Shown: positions 11,156 to 23,694 of the stretch, in pieces | Layout of the letters: every line of letters starts with the position of its first letter | Numbering within the stretch: the stretch's first letter is position 1 | From: Gnetum montanum | Lineage: Eukaryota; Streptophyta; Gnetopsida; Gnetales; Gnetaceae | Length of the DNA: 64,000 nucleotides | Assembly: GCA_015680685.1 (NCBI GenBank) | Contig: MNCI01003547.1 | Coordinates: forward strand, 650,763-714,762 | Reading direction: 5' to 3' | The notes under the pieces: model-generated | Database searches by the model: none | Told to the model about the DNA's origin: nothing | The model's input: the letters and a program-made list of their open reading frames with translations, nothing else | Position numbers and translations under genes: made by a program

Positions 11156-13134
11156 TCATTCGGCCATTTTAGCTCTAGGTGTTGTGTTTGTTGCTGTGGG
11201 TGTTCCATCAAGATACTCTTCTTTCAAGACTTGTGACATGTCTATGTTGTGGATGGCTTGAAAGGGAGTGTTGTCGTCATCTATAATGACTTGTCCACCT
11301 TTGTATGGAAGGCCGATTTCTTGATGTATCGGTGAGAAAATTGCTTGTTGTTGCGCTAGCCAAGGTCTGCCAAGAATCATGTTGAAACTGGGCATCTCTT
11401 CTATGACAGTGAACTACATGCTACTGGGGAATTGTTCACCTGCCACGAAGGCTAGGTTAATCATGCCCTTGACTGTGACACATGATCTGTTGAAGGATTT
11501 TAGACACGTGGTTTCTGTTGGCATGATCTCATCTGCCATGCCTAGTTTATCAATGATGGAGTATAGAACTAAGTTTGTTGCCACGCCATCATCAACATGC
11601 ACTCTACGAATGGTACATTGCCCAACACGTACGCCAATCGACAATGGAGATGTTGTGACCTCCCCTCGTTCAAGGTTACATTTAACTGCATCATCACCGA
11701 AGGCTAAGGTGTTTGAACCCAATCCTTGTGGTGTGTTGCGAAATCGTTGCATGGATGGATTCCATATTAGCAAAGATGTCCTCTGTAATAGGAATGGATG
11801 CTAACGTTTGTGCTAAGGCTTCACGATGAGCCGATGATGTCATAACCATGTCGTACAAGCTCATGGTTGTGTTCTTTTGTTTAAGCGTTTGTTTCACTTG
11901 GGCCAATGTAGCTACAAAGTCCGTGTTGTTCGCCGTTATGTTGGTTGCCTCTGTATGGGTCGAGGGCTTGGGCCTGGTTTGTTTGGAATTAGGGGCAGGG
12001 CCCCCAGTGTTCGATTGTTTCTTGCTTGGTGTGGCTTTTGTTTCAGCTATGGATGTTATTCATTGTTCATTTGTCCTCTTCTGTTGCCATTTAGTAGGCT
12101 TACCCGTGTTGTTGGCAATGTTGACTCTTGAGGGAGAAGAGGTTGAGACATTGCCTATGGTTGGGCTCTGGGTAGGTGAGGGGCCATTACATGATGGCAC
12201 CTTTATGACAAATGACAGTTTGGGAGGAGTCGTTGGTGTTTGACTAGCTTGTTGTGGCACCTTGATAACAAAAGGTTTCTTTGCTGTTGTCATTGGTGCA
12301 TCGTGCCAGTTTAATGTCTTAGTGGACGATGATGCTTCCTTCCAGTTTAACGTCTTAGCAGACATATGAGGTGGTGGTACTTTGACCATGAGAGGTGTTA
12401 TTGGTGCTCTAGGTGGCACCTTGATGACGATGGGAGGCCCCTTGCTCATGGAGGCGGAGGGGATTATTGCCTTACTGGGAGGCACATGGATCACAAAAGG
12501 TTGCTGCACAAGTTTAGGCTTACTATCTATGCCAATGGAGTTTATGACATAGGAGACATTGTCTGTGCTGGGTTGATTTAGGGTGTTGATGTTGAGTTGG
12601 CCCCATTCTATCATTGCTTGTAGATCATCCTGTAACGCACGGAAGGTGTCGGTGTTGTGACCAGACATCTAGTTATAGTGACAGAATTGGTCTAACTTGA
12701 AATGTCGTGGAACCGGGGGCTCGTTTGGTGTTGCTAAGGTGGGGTTCCGTAGTAGCTCACAGTACCTGTCATGTCTTCGGCGGGCATTTTCCGCTACTTG
12801 TTTGTATTAGATTTGCCCGGTTTTAAGGAGTTGCTCTAGTAGTTCAAAAGGTTGTGTGGGTAGCGGCATGTACTTAGAGTAATCCTTGCATTGAAAGTTA
12901 GGCCTTGGGGTGGCCCCTGTCGTTGCAGGCGGGTGGGTACTAGTGTTTGTTGTTTTTGTGCTTGCGGCTACAATTTCTATTCTTGTCTACTATTTGGCAA
13001 CGTGTTGGTTCTTGTAAGCCACATAGGCGGGATCATTGCTCGTTTGTACAGCTTATTCTATGTTCTTGATCTGTGTGAAGGCTTGGCTCAACGTTTGAGT
13101 GCTTAGGTAGTACAGTTTTGACTTAACAAAGTCA
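11156..13134 (-). pseudogene. Element C gag-protease, C-terminal part
   Basis: Minus-strand frame resuming after element D with VNDFVKSKLYYL, the end of the Retrotrans_gag fold, then a zinc-knuckle-like block, a long proline/valine-rich linker with repeats of 'FVIKVP', and an aspartic protease segment (VHVDDGVATN as the active-site loop, then FNMILGRPWLAQ). The catalytic loop is DDG in both C and D. At least one frameshift (near 11700) and a few stops break it. It is collinear with 16360-18279 of D. Its N-terminal part is at 30738-31958. Protease ends at a TAG near 11156 and is followed by repeats, not by RT. Confidence 0.8.
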
Positions 13135-13139
13135 TTTAC
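13135..13139. repeat. Target-site duplication TTTAC (left) of element D
   Basis: TTTAC at 13135-13139 and TTCAC at 30733-30737 flank D. In the C gag frame both encode the Val-Asn codons (GTAAAT / GTGAAT), and joining them restores ...LKGAVNDFVKSKLYYL. Confidence 0.85.
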
Positions 13140-14527
13140 TAAAACACCGTGAAAATTTTGAGGCCTCGGCGGTTCAACAAAAGGCTGGTGATTCAAAAAA
13201 AGGGTCATAACAGGGCGCGGTGCAGCAAGTTCCTTTTCAGTCAAAGGTTTGTTCCACCACGCTGCGTGGCATAGCACAAGCAAATTCTAGAAGATGGAGC
13301 AAAGTGATGGATGCACAACGGCAAAATTTCCAACTTTGCAAGTTATCTGTTTCGAAAATCCTAACTTTTGGAAAATTACGTTGTATTACGCTACATAACG
13401 TAATATCGCATTATGCAGCGTAGTGTTAGAAAATAGTACGCCGCAAACATCAGGGATGACAAATGTTCAAGGCTTCAATAAACACTTTGTTTTTCTTTAC
13501 AGATGCGCTATTTTACAATAGACTACGCCATGAAGCGTAATCTGGCGTAGCGCAGTGTGGTTCAAGCATGGACAATGGTGGCTTAATACTAGTAGTAGTC
13601 TGTACGATGCGATACGCTCTCCAGCGTGTCATTGCGTAATCCCTGTTGCCAAATTCCTGGTTTATGATGCATTACGCTTTAGTGTGTAAGGCAGTGTGGT
13701 GTCATAAGCTTCAGCAACCACCACATCAAGTCAACGGCATTTTGTAGGTTCAAGACACACGTCATCTAAACCGCGTTTTTCTCTTGATTTTAGCCTTATA
13801 AATATGCCAACCGAAAAAAAAGGGAGACAACAAGACAGTAGAAAAAAAAAGAGAGGGAGATTGACAGATTTTCTCTGCGAGCAATTTTTTCCTCCATTGG
13901 CAATTATTGAAGACCTCTAGCAGTGATTGACAAGAAAAATCAAAAGAGACCAGTGATAGCAAGAATATCGAAGGCAGTTGACGAGAACCTTTGTTCAGAA
14001 ACAGCCGATTCACAGACATTCTGCTTTGGGTTTGGCCTCTCTGTATCCAGATCTACTAGAACAAGGTAAATCAGTTTTTGCTTGTTTCATCTCTGTTTAG
14101 CTTTTCTTGTTATCAACATGCACTTCGCTCAAATCGAAGTCCATTTGTAATCATTGTATCTAAATATATCCTTTTTTGTGGATTGAATCCCGAATCTTGG
14201 GATTCAATCACGTCCTAAAGCCGATCTATTGTCTCCTATTTATACTAATTCTGCAAACCATTTCAATCAATTGCGTCTTCTCCTAATTATCCCCAAAAAT
14301 TAACAACGTTACAATCTCCTCGAGAAGAACAGTAAAGACTCATTATTTTGTCACTCAAATTGTAAAATTTTTACTGATCAAGTAAGTCCCTGTCTGATTG
14401 ACAAGACTGTTCAGGGCACCTAGGATTCGTCTTTCTCCAGCACGGCCCTCGCACGAATCCGGGGTTAGAACTATGTACACGGACTTTCGTTCGGTATTTC
14501 CAGCGACCGATGTTTTCTGTCATTACA
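13140..14527 (+). repeat. 5' LTR of element D
   Basis: 1,388 bp, starting TAAAACACCG (TGAAACACCG in the other copy) and ending TTACA. TATA box CTTATAAATATGCC at 13794-13807. Nearly collinear with 29342-30732; the differences I noticed are mostly transitions. Contains a run of short TACG/CGTA inverted motifs (13370-13440). Confidence 0.92.
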
Positions 14528-14533
14528 GTTTTC

Positions 14534-14552
14534 TGATGCTAGAAGGAGGGCC
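14534..14552 (+). other. Primer-binding site of element D
   Basis: TGATGCTAGAAGGAGGGCC, six bases after the LTR. Element C has TGGTGCTAGAAGGAGGGCC at the same place (32932-32914, minus). The TGG start and conservation between two elements support a primer site. I could not name the tRNA. Confidence 0.65.
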
Positions 14553-14772
14553 TTCATAGCTGATCCACATTTTATGGGTAGTCTTGTAAGCTGTCTGTAC
14601 CCATCATCAATCAATGTAAACATAATGCCTCCGAGGTTGTTTACGAAATTGTGTGGTGCAGATCAGTCGCTTCGACGATTTCTTTGGAATCCTACAAGAT
14701 AAAAAGCCCCGATTATTATCTTAGTTTGCCTTTGTCTTTCTGATCTTTACCTTTATCATCATTATTTCAAAA

Positions 14773-17700
14773 ATGATTACATCAATCACAACCATTGACA
14801 CTACCAAACTCGAAAACCCCTGGACCCTACAAGTTACGCCTCCTATGGTTGAGCAACCAACTAGTCCAGTGCGACCACGTCACTCTCTCAGGCTACAAAA
14901 CAAGAAGCCTGAGGGACAAGCTCAACGTAGGGAAAGCTACAATTTCCTCTGTGCTAAGTTAGCGACAAACCTACCTCTGTACCCACAAGAAGTCGAGGAA
15001 AAACGAGAGTACAAGTTCATGTACTGCAACGAGAAGGAACTCATCCCTACGCCTAGGACTTTCATCCCCCTAACAGATCAACAAAAGTGGATCATAGATC
15101 AAATGTTGATGACAAAGACGTCGCCAAAGCAACTAGAGGCCTTGTTCCGTGATGAAACGTTTCATGACGGACAAGACGATCTAGAATCTCACTCTGAAGG
15201 AGGCAGTCATGCTGATTTCACCATGGCCCCTCCCTCCACAACGTCCCACATAAATCCATTGTTCATGGTCACCATGCCTCTGACGTTGTCCAATATCAAT
15301 TGAATCCCGCATTCGCCATGTTTACACTTTCTTTCTCCGACTACACTTCCGGGCGAAGGTCCCTCACAGATCATTCCTCAATGGGCGCAATTACCTAACC
15401 CACCTCATCGTGTGCCTATGCCTGTGTCACCGCATGTACATGTGGCACCTACGTCTCAGTTACCCACAACATTGACTTTTCTCCTAGCTCATACGACAGA
15501 GCCTACTGCCACCGCATGGTGGGCCCCCAACATGTCCCTTGTTACCCATCCTGTGCAAATGCACCACCATCCCCACCATCAAAGTCAAGTTCCACAAACG
15601 CTAAACCCAACTGCAATACCATTGCTCATGCCCCCGGTTACACAAACAGCATGCCCAATGGTGCAGCCGATGGTGGTTGCCCCATCTGCACCAACTACTG
15701 GATGGTGGATGCCGCAAGCAACACTACCTACAGGGACTATCTCGATCACACCGACCGTCGGCCAAACCGCTGCCTCCATTCCGCCACCCAGTGCAGCTCC
15801 TCCTTCCGTTCCACAAACGACCTCATTGTCTACGGGTCTGGATCAAGCCTTCAAGCTCATTCAGACCCTTACAGAGGACGTTAAGCACCTCAAGGCTACT
15901 AGTTCTAACGTGGTACAAGTCATGGATTTCTACCATGACGATCCTATTAGTTCAGCAATTCCAGTCTTGTCATTGCCACCTGAGATGCCCCTTCCCCATT
16001 TCACAAAATACAATGGGGAAGGTGATCCCAACGCCCACCTCGTTACTTTCAGATCAGAGTCCTTATTGTTGCAACAATGGCCACACACTATAAAATGTGT
16101 CTTTGCTATGTCCTTAATGGGTAAAGCTTTGGATTGGTATCGAGCACTTCCATGCGCTTCCATTTCAACTTTGGAAGAGCTGCTAGCCCAGTTTGTGACT
16201 CGCTTCAAATACAACCTGAAGCCAAAAGTCACACTGGACCAGTTCATGGAAGTTAAGCAAGACCCGCTCAAGTCAGTCCAAAAGTTCATACAGCGGTGGA
16301 GCATCACCTTGAACGAAATCCGTGAACCCATTGCGGAGACCCATTTACTGGTAATCTTCAAGGGAGCAGTCAACGACTTTATCAAGTCTAGGCTGTATTA
16401 CCTCGCCCCCTATTCCCTCAACCAAGCCTTTGCTCAGACTAAGAGCATCCAAGACGTGGCAGAGGCCACTAAAGATCCAGCGTACGTGGTCTACAAGAAT
16501 GCCCATAGCAAGGGTAAGGATAAAGGCAAAGCCAGAACAACGACAGTGGCGGCAGTTGTTGAAGGGGCCAAGAAGAAAAATAACAATAACAAGAAAATAA
16601 CTACGGAGCCAACCGAGCCGATAACTAGCTCAAATGGCACCAATCAAGAAGCTTCTTCCGCCCCCGAAGCATCTCCACAACCAAGGCTGAAATTTGAGCG
16701 TAAAGATCGCTCAAGTTACGCAACTCTACCTGTGAAGCCTTCAGAACTTCTGAAGCAATTACTGGGAACCGGTCACATCAGACACAAGGCGGTCTTCGAA
16801 GAGGCTCTAAAACACCATAGGCGCCACTGTGAGTTACTCAAGAATCCCTCCTTGGCCCAACCTAACGAACCGCGTGTGCCCAAGAACTTTAAGCTAGACC
16901 GATTCTGCGACTACCACCAATTGTGCGGCCATGACATGGACTACTACTGGGCATTGAAGGATGACATCCAACTTTTGATAGATCAAGGTGAATTGACCTT
17001 AGATAGCAGTAGCCCGACACGCCCAAAAAACCAGTCCATGCATGTGTACCAAGACTCGTTGAATGCAAATAACGCAGGGTACACAATCAACGTGGTAGGG
17101 GCAAAGGGTGATAATCAAGCACAGCCGAGGCAACCTTTCATGTTGCGAATGCATCCTCAATCGCCCCAAACAATAGTTCCATCGGCACCAATGGGAGGTG
17201 CCCCAAGGTGACCTGTCATCCTCTAAACTCCGTCTCAAAATACTTCTCGACAGCTTGTAGTCATTAAAGCCTTGGCCCAGTCCACACCCACATCTAGGAC
17301 ACCCTTAGTCATCAAGGTACCAAAATTATCAACCGCCGCCCCTCCTACGCAGGGACAGTATTCTAAGTCAAACCCTCTTACTATTACTGTTGATGCAGCC
17401 AAGGGCCCTCTTACGTTAGGGTTTCCCAAACCTCAACCCCTCGCTTCTGTACCTTTAGCCTCACTTGCCAAAAACAAAGAGGTTACACGAAAGCAATTAT
17501 CTCCCCCAAGCCAAAAGAAGCGTAACCCTCGGCCAAATATCACTCCTCCTCGTGAAATTCGCCTCTTAGGGCAAATGGAAGAGAAAAAGGGTGACAAGCA
17601 ACCCGATTGTGAGCGAGATGTCTTTGATGCCCTGGCACAAGTCAAACAGGCTCTGAAATAGAAAAATACAACATTGAGCCTTTATGACTTACTCATGACG

Positions 17701-18492
17701 TCGCAGACACATCGTGAGGCTATGGTTCGCATGCTAACATCCATACCTGTGGACAAAAGCCTACCAGCAGAAGAAGAAGCAATCCACTCTATTATGCTTC
17801 CCCTCACCGCTAAAAAAAATGATCCTGTCCCGTTGACCTTTCATGACGAATCCATCAAGGACAATCCTGAGGGTCAAGTGACAACGACACCCATGTTCAT
17901 CACCATCTGGGTTGGCCAACACCGAATCAGAAGAGTACATGTAGATGATGGGGCGGCCACTAATGTTATCCCTTATCCCATAGTGAATAAATTAGGCCTG
18001 ATCAATCAGATCAGTCCTACAACGACATCATGTCTAAATTTGTTCAACGAGGCACGGGTGCAGGTCAAAGGGACCGTCCATATCAACTTTGTGGCAGGGG
18101 ACCAGTTCCCCATAGACGCTACATTTATTGTCATCGAGGAGATGCCTGGATTCAATTTGATCCTTGGGAGGTCTTGGTTAGCCCAACTAAGAGCAGTTTC
18201 ATCACCCATTCATCAGGAAATTCATTTGCCTTACGCAGGAGGAGAAGCGGTTATCCACGGTGATGAAATAACCCCTTAGGCTATTAATAACATAGAGACA
18301 GAACAAGGGTTGGAGATCGAAACGCCTGAGAATCAACTCCCTGTCCAAGTACCTGAGCAAGCCGAAACAATGGCTGATGACAACCTAACTTGGGCCGAAC
18401 TACTATTCCCAGGGAAAGATTGCGATGCGAAGGAGAAGGGCCATAAATCTCCCTATCCTTATGAGTCGTTGAAAATTAAAGCAATTAAGAAA
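14773..18492 (+). pseudogene. Element D gag-protease polyprotein
   Basis: One frame of 1,240 codons from ATG 14773 to TAG 18493, interrupted by nonsense codons at 15301, 17209, 17224, 17659 and 18277, all explicable by single transitions. Order: basic N-terminal region (to about codon 180), Pro/Thr/Val-rich linker, Retrotrans_gag domain (about codons 400-540; YNGEGDPNAHL, ALDWYRALP, FVTRFKYNLKP), Lys-rich stretch, zinc-knuckle-like CDYHQLCGHDMDYY (about codon 710), repeat-rich linker with 'IKVP' motifs, and an aspartic protease (about codons 1035-1165; VHVDDGAATNV, FNLILGRSWLAQ). Gag packages the RNA; the protease cuts the polyprotein. The usual DTG/DSG loop is DDG here and in C. Confidence 0.88.
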
Positions 18493-18679
18493 TAGTTACA
18501 GAGTTAGCAAGTACACAATGTTGCCTAACTAATACGGTCTCATCATCCATTCTATTTACGCTTACCGTTTATACTTCTTATGTTTATGCATGTACTTACG
18601 CTTTCCACTAGCTAGTCTCATTACGCTCATGATTATCTTTGTATTTAGTTTTACGTTTCTATTCTCTTTGCTTCTACTA

Positions 18680-19340
18680 TACAAGGCCCGAAATGGCCTT
18701 AAACTAGCAACCTTATCTACACTTCGCACCCGAGTTACGCAAAGACCCGAAATGGCCTTAAACTAGCAACCTTATCTACACTTCACACTCGAGTTACGCA
18801 AAGGCCCAAAATGGCCTTAAACTAGCAACCTTATCTACACTTCGCACCCAAGTTACGCAAAGGCCCGAAATGGCCTTAAACTAGTAACCTTATCTACACT
18901 TCGCACCCAAGTTACGCAAAGGCCCAAAATGGCCTTACACTAGCGACTTCATTTACGTGTGGCACATGAATCAGCCCGAAATGACCTTAAACTAGTAATT
19001 TCATTTACGCTTTGTATCTAAATCTCATTTACTCTTGGAACGCAAATTTCATTTACGCTTTATACATGAATCTAATCTACGCTTATGCTTCATACCCTAA
19101 AAAGGGGGCCGAAACATCCTTAAACTTCTAGGGCCCAAAATGGCCTTAAACTAGCAATGTCATTTACGCTCTGTACTTGAATTTCTTTTACGCTCTGTAC
19201 CAGAAATTCATTTATGCTTGGTACCTTAAACTACTAAAATAGAGGCCCGAAACAGCCTTAAACTATACAAGGCCCGAAACAGCCTTAAACTATACAAGGC
19301 CCGAAATGGCCTTAAACTAGCAATGTCATTTATGCTTTAC
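18680..19340 (+). repeat. Tandem array with GGCC palindrome units, element D
   Basis: About five head-to-tail copies of a 59-bp unit (landmarks GGCCCGAAATGGCCTTAAAC and CTTATCTACACTTCGCACCC) between 18685 and 18960, then degenerate copies. A 28-bp version (AGGCCCGAAACAGCCTTAAACTATACA) is repeated near 19245-19320. Each unit contains a GGCC...GGCC imperfect palindrome. It separates protease from the antisense gene. Confidence 0.85.
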
Positions 19341-19572
19341 ATTTGGACAATTTAACAATCTGCAATGGCTTCAAACTAGTAACTACATTGACGCTACGCT
19401 CTTAAAACTAATCACAATTTATCATAACGTCAAAACCTATGATACGCTTTACATAAAAAAAAACAACAAAAGGAACACTAAAATTAATACTGAAATTTGT
19501 TTCAAATACGTTAAAAGAAAGAAATATAGTCTTTTGTCTCGTTACACCATAATAAAACTCGAGGCTAATTCA

Positions 19573-22500
19573 TTACGCATCCCCCTTACTACCACTGTCT
19601 CCTATATCCCTTAGTTCAACTTCTACTCTAAGGAGGTCGTCCTCATAGGTGCCACCCTTTGCATGAGGAACCCCTTCATAAGAGTGGTCCTCTTCGTGAG
19701 GCCCTTCAGTACGCTCTATTTCCTGTAAACCCTCTTCATGAGGACCACCACCTTTGTTAGCTTCATCCTGTCAAAGAATCTCCTCAGGTCGTTCCTGCGA
19801 TCAGACATGATACATAGATTAACATCATCATCAAAGCTAGGTATAATAAAAAATGTAATAATACTGCAACTTACATGTGATGGTCCCGCATCAGCAGCAA
19901 AGGGGACTTGTTCTAAGCCAATCCACAGACGTTGCATGATTTCGTCCTCGGTGAGCTCAAACCAAACCTCGTCCCCTAGATTAGTTCCAGCCTTGACCTT
20001 CCCCTTCTCCACTGGAGTCCATCGGGATGGTTCAGGGAAGAAAGAAGGGACGGTAGTCTCACCTCCAGGAAGAGTCACTTGCTCCTAGAACTTTTCAAAT
20101 GCCTTAGAAGCACCGATAACGTCGAGGAACAGCCAAAGTTATTGAACCTCAACAGCAGAGTCCCTATAATGTTGACGGTAGGCAGCGCTTTCTCATTTGT
20201 AGACCTGTTTGTGATCCTTTTGTGTCTGCCCCCACTCTTGAATACTCGTGCTAAAGTCCTTCCAGTCCTGGTTCTTCTAAGCAAAGAGGTCCATTTGCAT
20301 ACGTTGTTCAACCAGTTCACGGCTAGTTTAGATGCTATTCCTAACGACAGCCTAGTAACGGGCGTAGTCAACTATAGCTATCCTCCAATCCTTACTTCCC
20401 GTTTCCTGGGCTTGCAGGAATTCATTCCGTGATCTTAGATCCCCGACCTCGTCGCGTAGGGCCAATCTCTCCTTCTCAAACCTTTGCAAGCTCTTCCAGA
20501 GGTTCTCGTTTAAGCTCTAACATTCCCATAAGGAGCGAGTTGAGCGTAAAGCACATTTACGCATCTCATCGTAAATGTTGTATGGCATAACAGTCGTTTC
20601 TAATGAGGGCTCGGCGGTGTCTAAATCGATAGGCTCTGACAGGTCCCATCTAAGGTGAGCTCCTAATAACATGAAAATAATAGTTAGGCATAATTAAGTA
20701 GCTTAATGCCACAGTAAAATAACCTCTGCGTAATGATTATAGCATACCAGCTTTAGGATCAATTAGCTCTAAGCGATCGATCATATCTTGAACGACGCCT
20801 TCCATAAAGGTGAATTTATCAAGAAATTCGTCCCAGGATTGAGTCGCCACCGCTATCAAGGGCATGCTCTGGTCACCTGTTACGCAAAATAAAAGGTATG
20901 ACTGAGACATTACGATAACCAGTACAACCAGTAGAAGTTATCTAGGATCTACCACTACGCCGTAAAAAATAAAAATTAATTTTATAAAGTAACAAACCAC
21001 TTACCTCGGTTAGTTCCAGCCAAAAGGACTTCAGCATCCTCCACAGCTATTTCCTCTTCATGCGTAGGAGGCTGTGCACTCCTTGCCTTATTAACTGGGG
21101 CCTCTTCTTCTGAGACCAAGGCCCCTTCTCCGTGCCATAAGACCATAGCCCCTGTTTTAGGGATCAACCGATCTACAACCTTTTCCCTCGCTGTTATACA
21201 ACATGGCTAGTTAACATAAGATTTCATTTTTGTTCAACAAAGGTCACGCTACATAACAGTGTCTCTACGCAAACCATAACCGTTAATACATTCTAACACT
21301 TACCGCCCGGAAGAATACTCCACTAGAATCTCACTTGCATCTTCTTCCCGACATCACCCACTGGCTCGGCAGATGCCTCATTCAAGCAAGGCCTTTACCA
21401 CGGCATTCATGAATCCACTATATCAGCAACCAGGTGCTTCCCCCTTGACACATCATCGGCGTAAGAGGGAGGTGCTCCACCCACACTATCTTGTCCCCAC
21501 GTTCAGGGTGCCACCATACTTCTAGTTGTTACCGACAACGACTTCCCGATCCCCTCAGGAGCGTCTTGCAACCGGATAGTGCCGAAAATATGGGAGATCC
21601 ATGGTTTGGAAATCTAGCTACGATCTTGTTGCACCCAAACCCCATTCCTCTGGGCCACCAGAAATTCAGCAAAACGCCGAAAACAAGCTATGAAGAAGGC
21701 AAAATGCATGTTGAAACGGTTTTCAAGCTTCCGGCGAAGCCTGAACATCTCAACGCGCAAGCCTTCGGCAAAATAGCTTGCCCAATTAAACCGTGTCCCC
21801 TCCTCTAAAACCTCTCGCATAATTCGGGCCTACTCAATGGTGAGGAATCTCCCTTGCAAGAGTGTCTTGGGGAAGGCTTGGGCCCGAAAAAGGGGATAAA
21901 TGGTATGGGCCACCTCCAACTCAATCCTATCACCGGGGATCCCCTTAGCCTCTTTCTAAACCCTTAGCCACTCCTCTATCTCTTTCTGGAGTTTGGAGAT
22001 CGGTAAACAACTGAGCATCAATGTCAAAATTTACGCGTACATTATGGGTCAACATTTCACCTACAGTAGCATTAGGGGTTATGGCCAAGAAAAGGTCCAT
22101 CAGTCTAGCTTCCTGAATGTTATTGGTTACTACAATTGGGGCCGCTCTGTGGCCGAGCCAACGTTGTGCCTCCTTTATATCACCATAACGAAAGAAGAGA
22201 CTGTTGGCCTCGCAACCGGATGCCATGATCGTAATCTCCCATGATTCCTTGACTATTAACACAAAACCACAGTTAAACCAAGACGATTTCACATCATCAT
22301 CACACATTGACAAACATTGATCCAATTCATCATTACGACAAAGCTTACCAAGCCCAAAAGGTAAAGGAAATGGAGGGATTTTCCTTCGCACATCTGCAAC
22401 GGTAAGGGGAGGGTCCAAAGTCCACTCCCTATCCAGCCATCCGAGTTTCTTGCACCTAGAAAAGAAGTCGGCATAATGGGTAGGGTATTATGGGATCTCG

Positions 22501-23694
22501 AACGCTAGATGTTCCATGACAGTAGCCCACACGTTTCTGATGGAGGTAAACTCCCTTATAGCCCTCTCGGCCAATGACAATGTATCATTATTGCCCATAA
22601 GATCGCTTTCATTGATAAAAAACCTATGCCAGGGAATACAAACAATTCTTTACACTCAATATGCATCTAAACAGTAGTTAGCATTACAATACTGAGAAGT
22701 GAAACGAAACTTACCCGCTTGTGTAATGCACGGTACCAGGTGGATCCTGGAAATAGGTTGTTGGATGACAGGCCATGAACAGAGTGTTATAGGCGTGATA
22801 ACAGTTAAACCTAGGTATTTCCCAGATCTAGCTTAAATGCCTTAAACCCCTGACATTCTGTTCGCAGTCTTCCATTCGCACAGTTTCAATCATGCCGTCT
22901 AACAAAAACGCTAAGATGCTCTGCGTCAAACCGACCAATAACATCTCTAAAATAGCAGCAGCTACATCGCTTAATAGATGCGACCAGACGATTACGCTGT
23001 AATTACGAAGCAAAAAATGCAAAAAATCCCGCACGCCTCTTCGAAACCATACCGCCTCCTCCTTTAGACGAGCATGAGGAGGAGGAACATTGGCCGCGGG
23101 GACATGAACACAGCATAGAACGCCCACGATGTCCAAAACGATTAGGACGGGCTTTAGCATAATACTATAGGATACAAATGTACTACTGTTAGACAAAATC
23201 TAGGCACAAATATTTGTTACGCCACACTAGGATTCACAATTCCTAAAGAATTACAGCGTATACTGGAGGTGCATAGCTAAAACCGCCTAAACCCTTGTAA
23301 TAGCTCAAGGTCCATCTCTGACAACGGCGATAAAAGCAAATACTGCGTATTACTCCAACGCAATATATAACTGTTACAAAACTCTGATTACATTACATCT
23401 ACACGCTATACATTATCTTCGCACAACATTATTCCGTATCACCTAAACCTCCATAACAATATTTCAGTTCGTACAAATAGACATTAACGCCCGACCAACA
23501 TAAGAACCCAAAATATACAAACCACGACACTGCAACAAACATGATAATAGCGTAAAAGGGTGGACAGAGACTTACTAGTTAAGCGAAGTAACTTCTAGAG
23601 CTTCTACTCTAGCCTGTGAAATCCGCTGCAAACTCTCCTACATCTCGTCAATCTTGGCCAACTTAGCGCTCTTTCCTTTAACCTTGGGTGCCAT
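19573..23694 (-). pseudogene. Antisense spliced gene inside element D, FCP1/HAD-like domain plus unknown regions
   Basis: Eight exons on the minus strand: 23694-23576, 23185-22715, 22623-22349, 22252-21304, 21190-21005, 20876-20748, 20662-19875, 19767-19573. Seven introns begin GTAAG (GTATG in one) and end AG, and all phases (2,2,1,1,1,1,0) fit. The sum is 3,112 nt, one more than 1,036 codons plus stop; the extra base is in exon 4. Exon 1 is basic (MAPKVKGKSAKL). Exons 2-3 resemble an FCP1/NIF HAD phosphatase: KPVLIVLDIVGVL (motif I), RRGVRDFLHFL, YSVIVWSHLL, NTLFMACHP…NPPG-like end. Motif I lacks the second Asp and the last motif lacks the Asp pair, so catalysis is doubtful. Exon 4 resembles plant transposon-associated ORFs (NWASYFAEGL), exon 7 is helical, exon 8 acidic. 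About 15 stops, mainly in exons 4 and 7. Confidence 0.65.
22349..23185 (-). pseudogene. HAD/FCP1-like domain of the antisense gene (exons 2 and 3)
   Basis: Exon 2 (23185-22715) and the start of exon 3 (22623 onward) form a domain of about 165 residues with the order of motifs known for NLI-interacting-factor/FCP1-type HAD proteins: hydrophobic strand ending in Asp, 'R.GV..FL' helix, a 'V.VWS' strand, a Trp-containing segment (QIWEIP after one nonsense codon), an 'NTLF' strand and a Pro-Pro-Gly turn. HAD phosphatases use DxDx(T/V) with two Asp; here it reads DIVG. That loss could be recent mutation or an ancestral non-enzymatic form. The domain call rests on motif recall only. Confidence 0.5.

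Noticed and set aside
15516-16385. Overlapping ORFs of 122-151 codons on both strands
   Set aside because: Shadows of the D gag frame, which carries the Retrotrans_gag motifs.
22828-23196. Stand-alone membrane protein ORF (minus)
   Set aside because: Its hydrophobic stretch reads as the first strand of a HAD-like fold, and the frame joins exons 1 and 3 in phase, so it is treated as exon 2 of the antisense gene.
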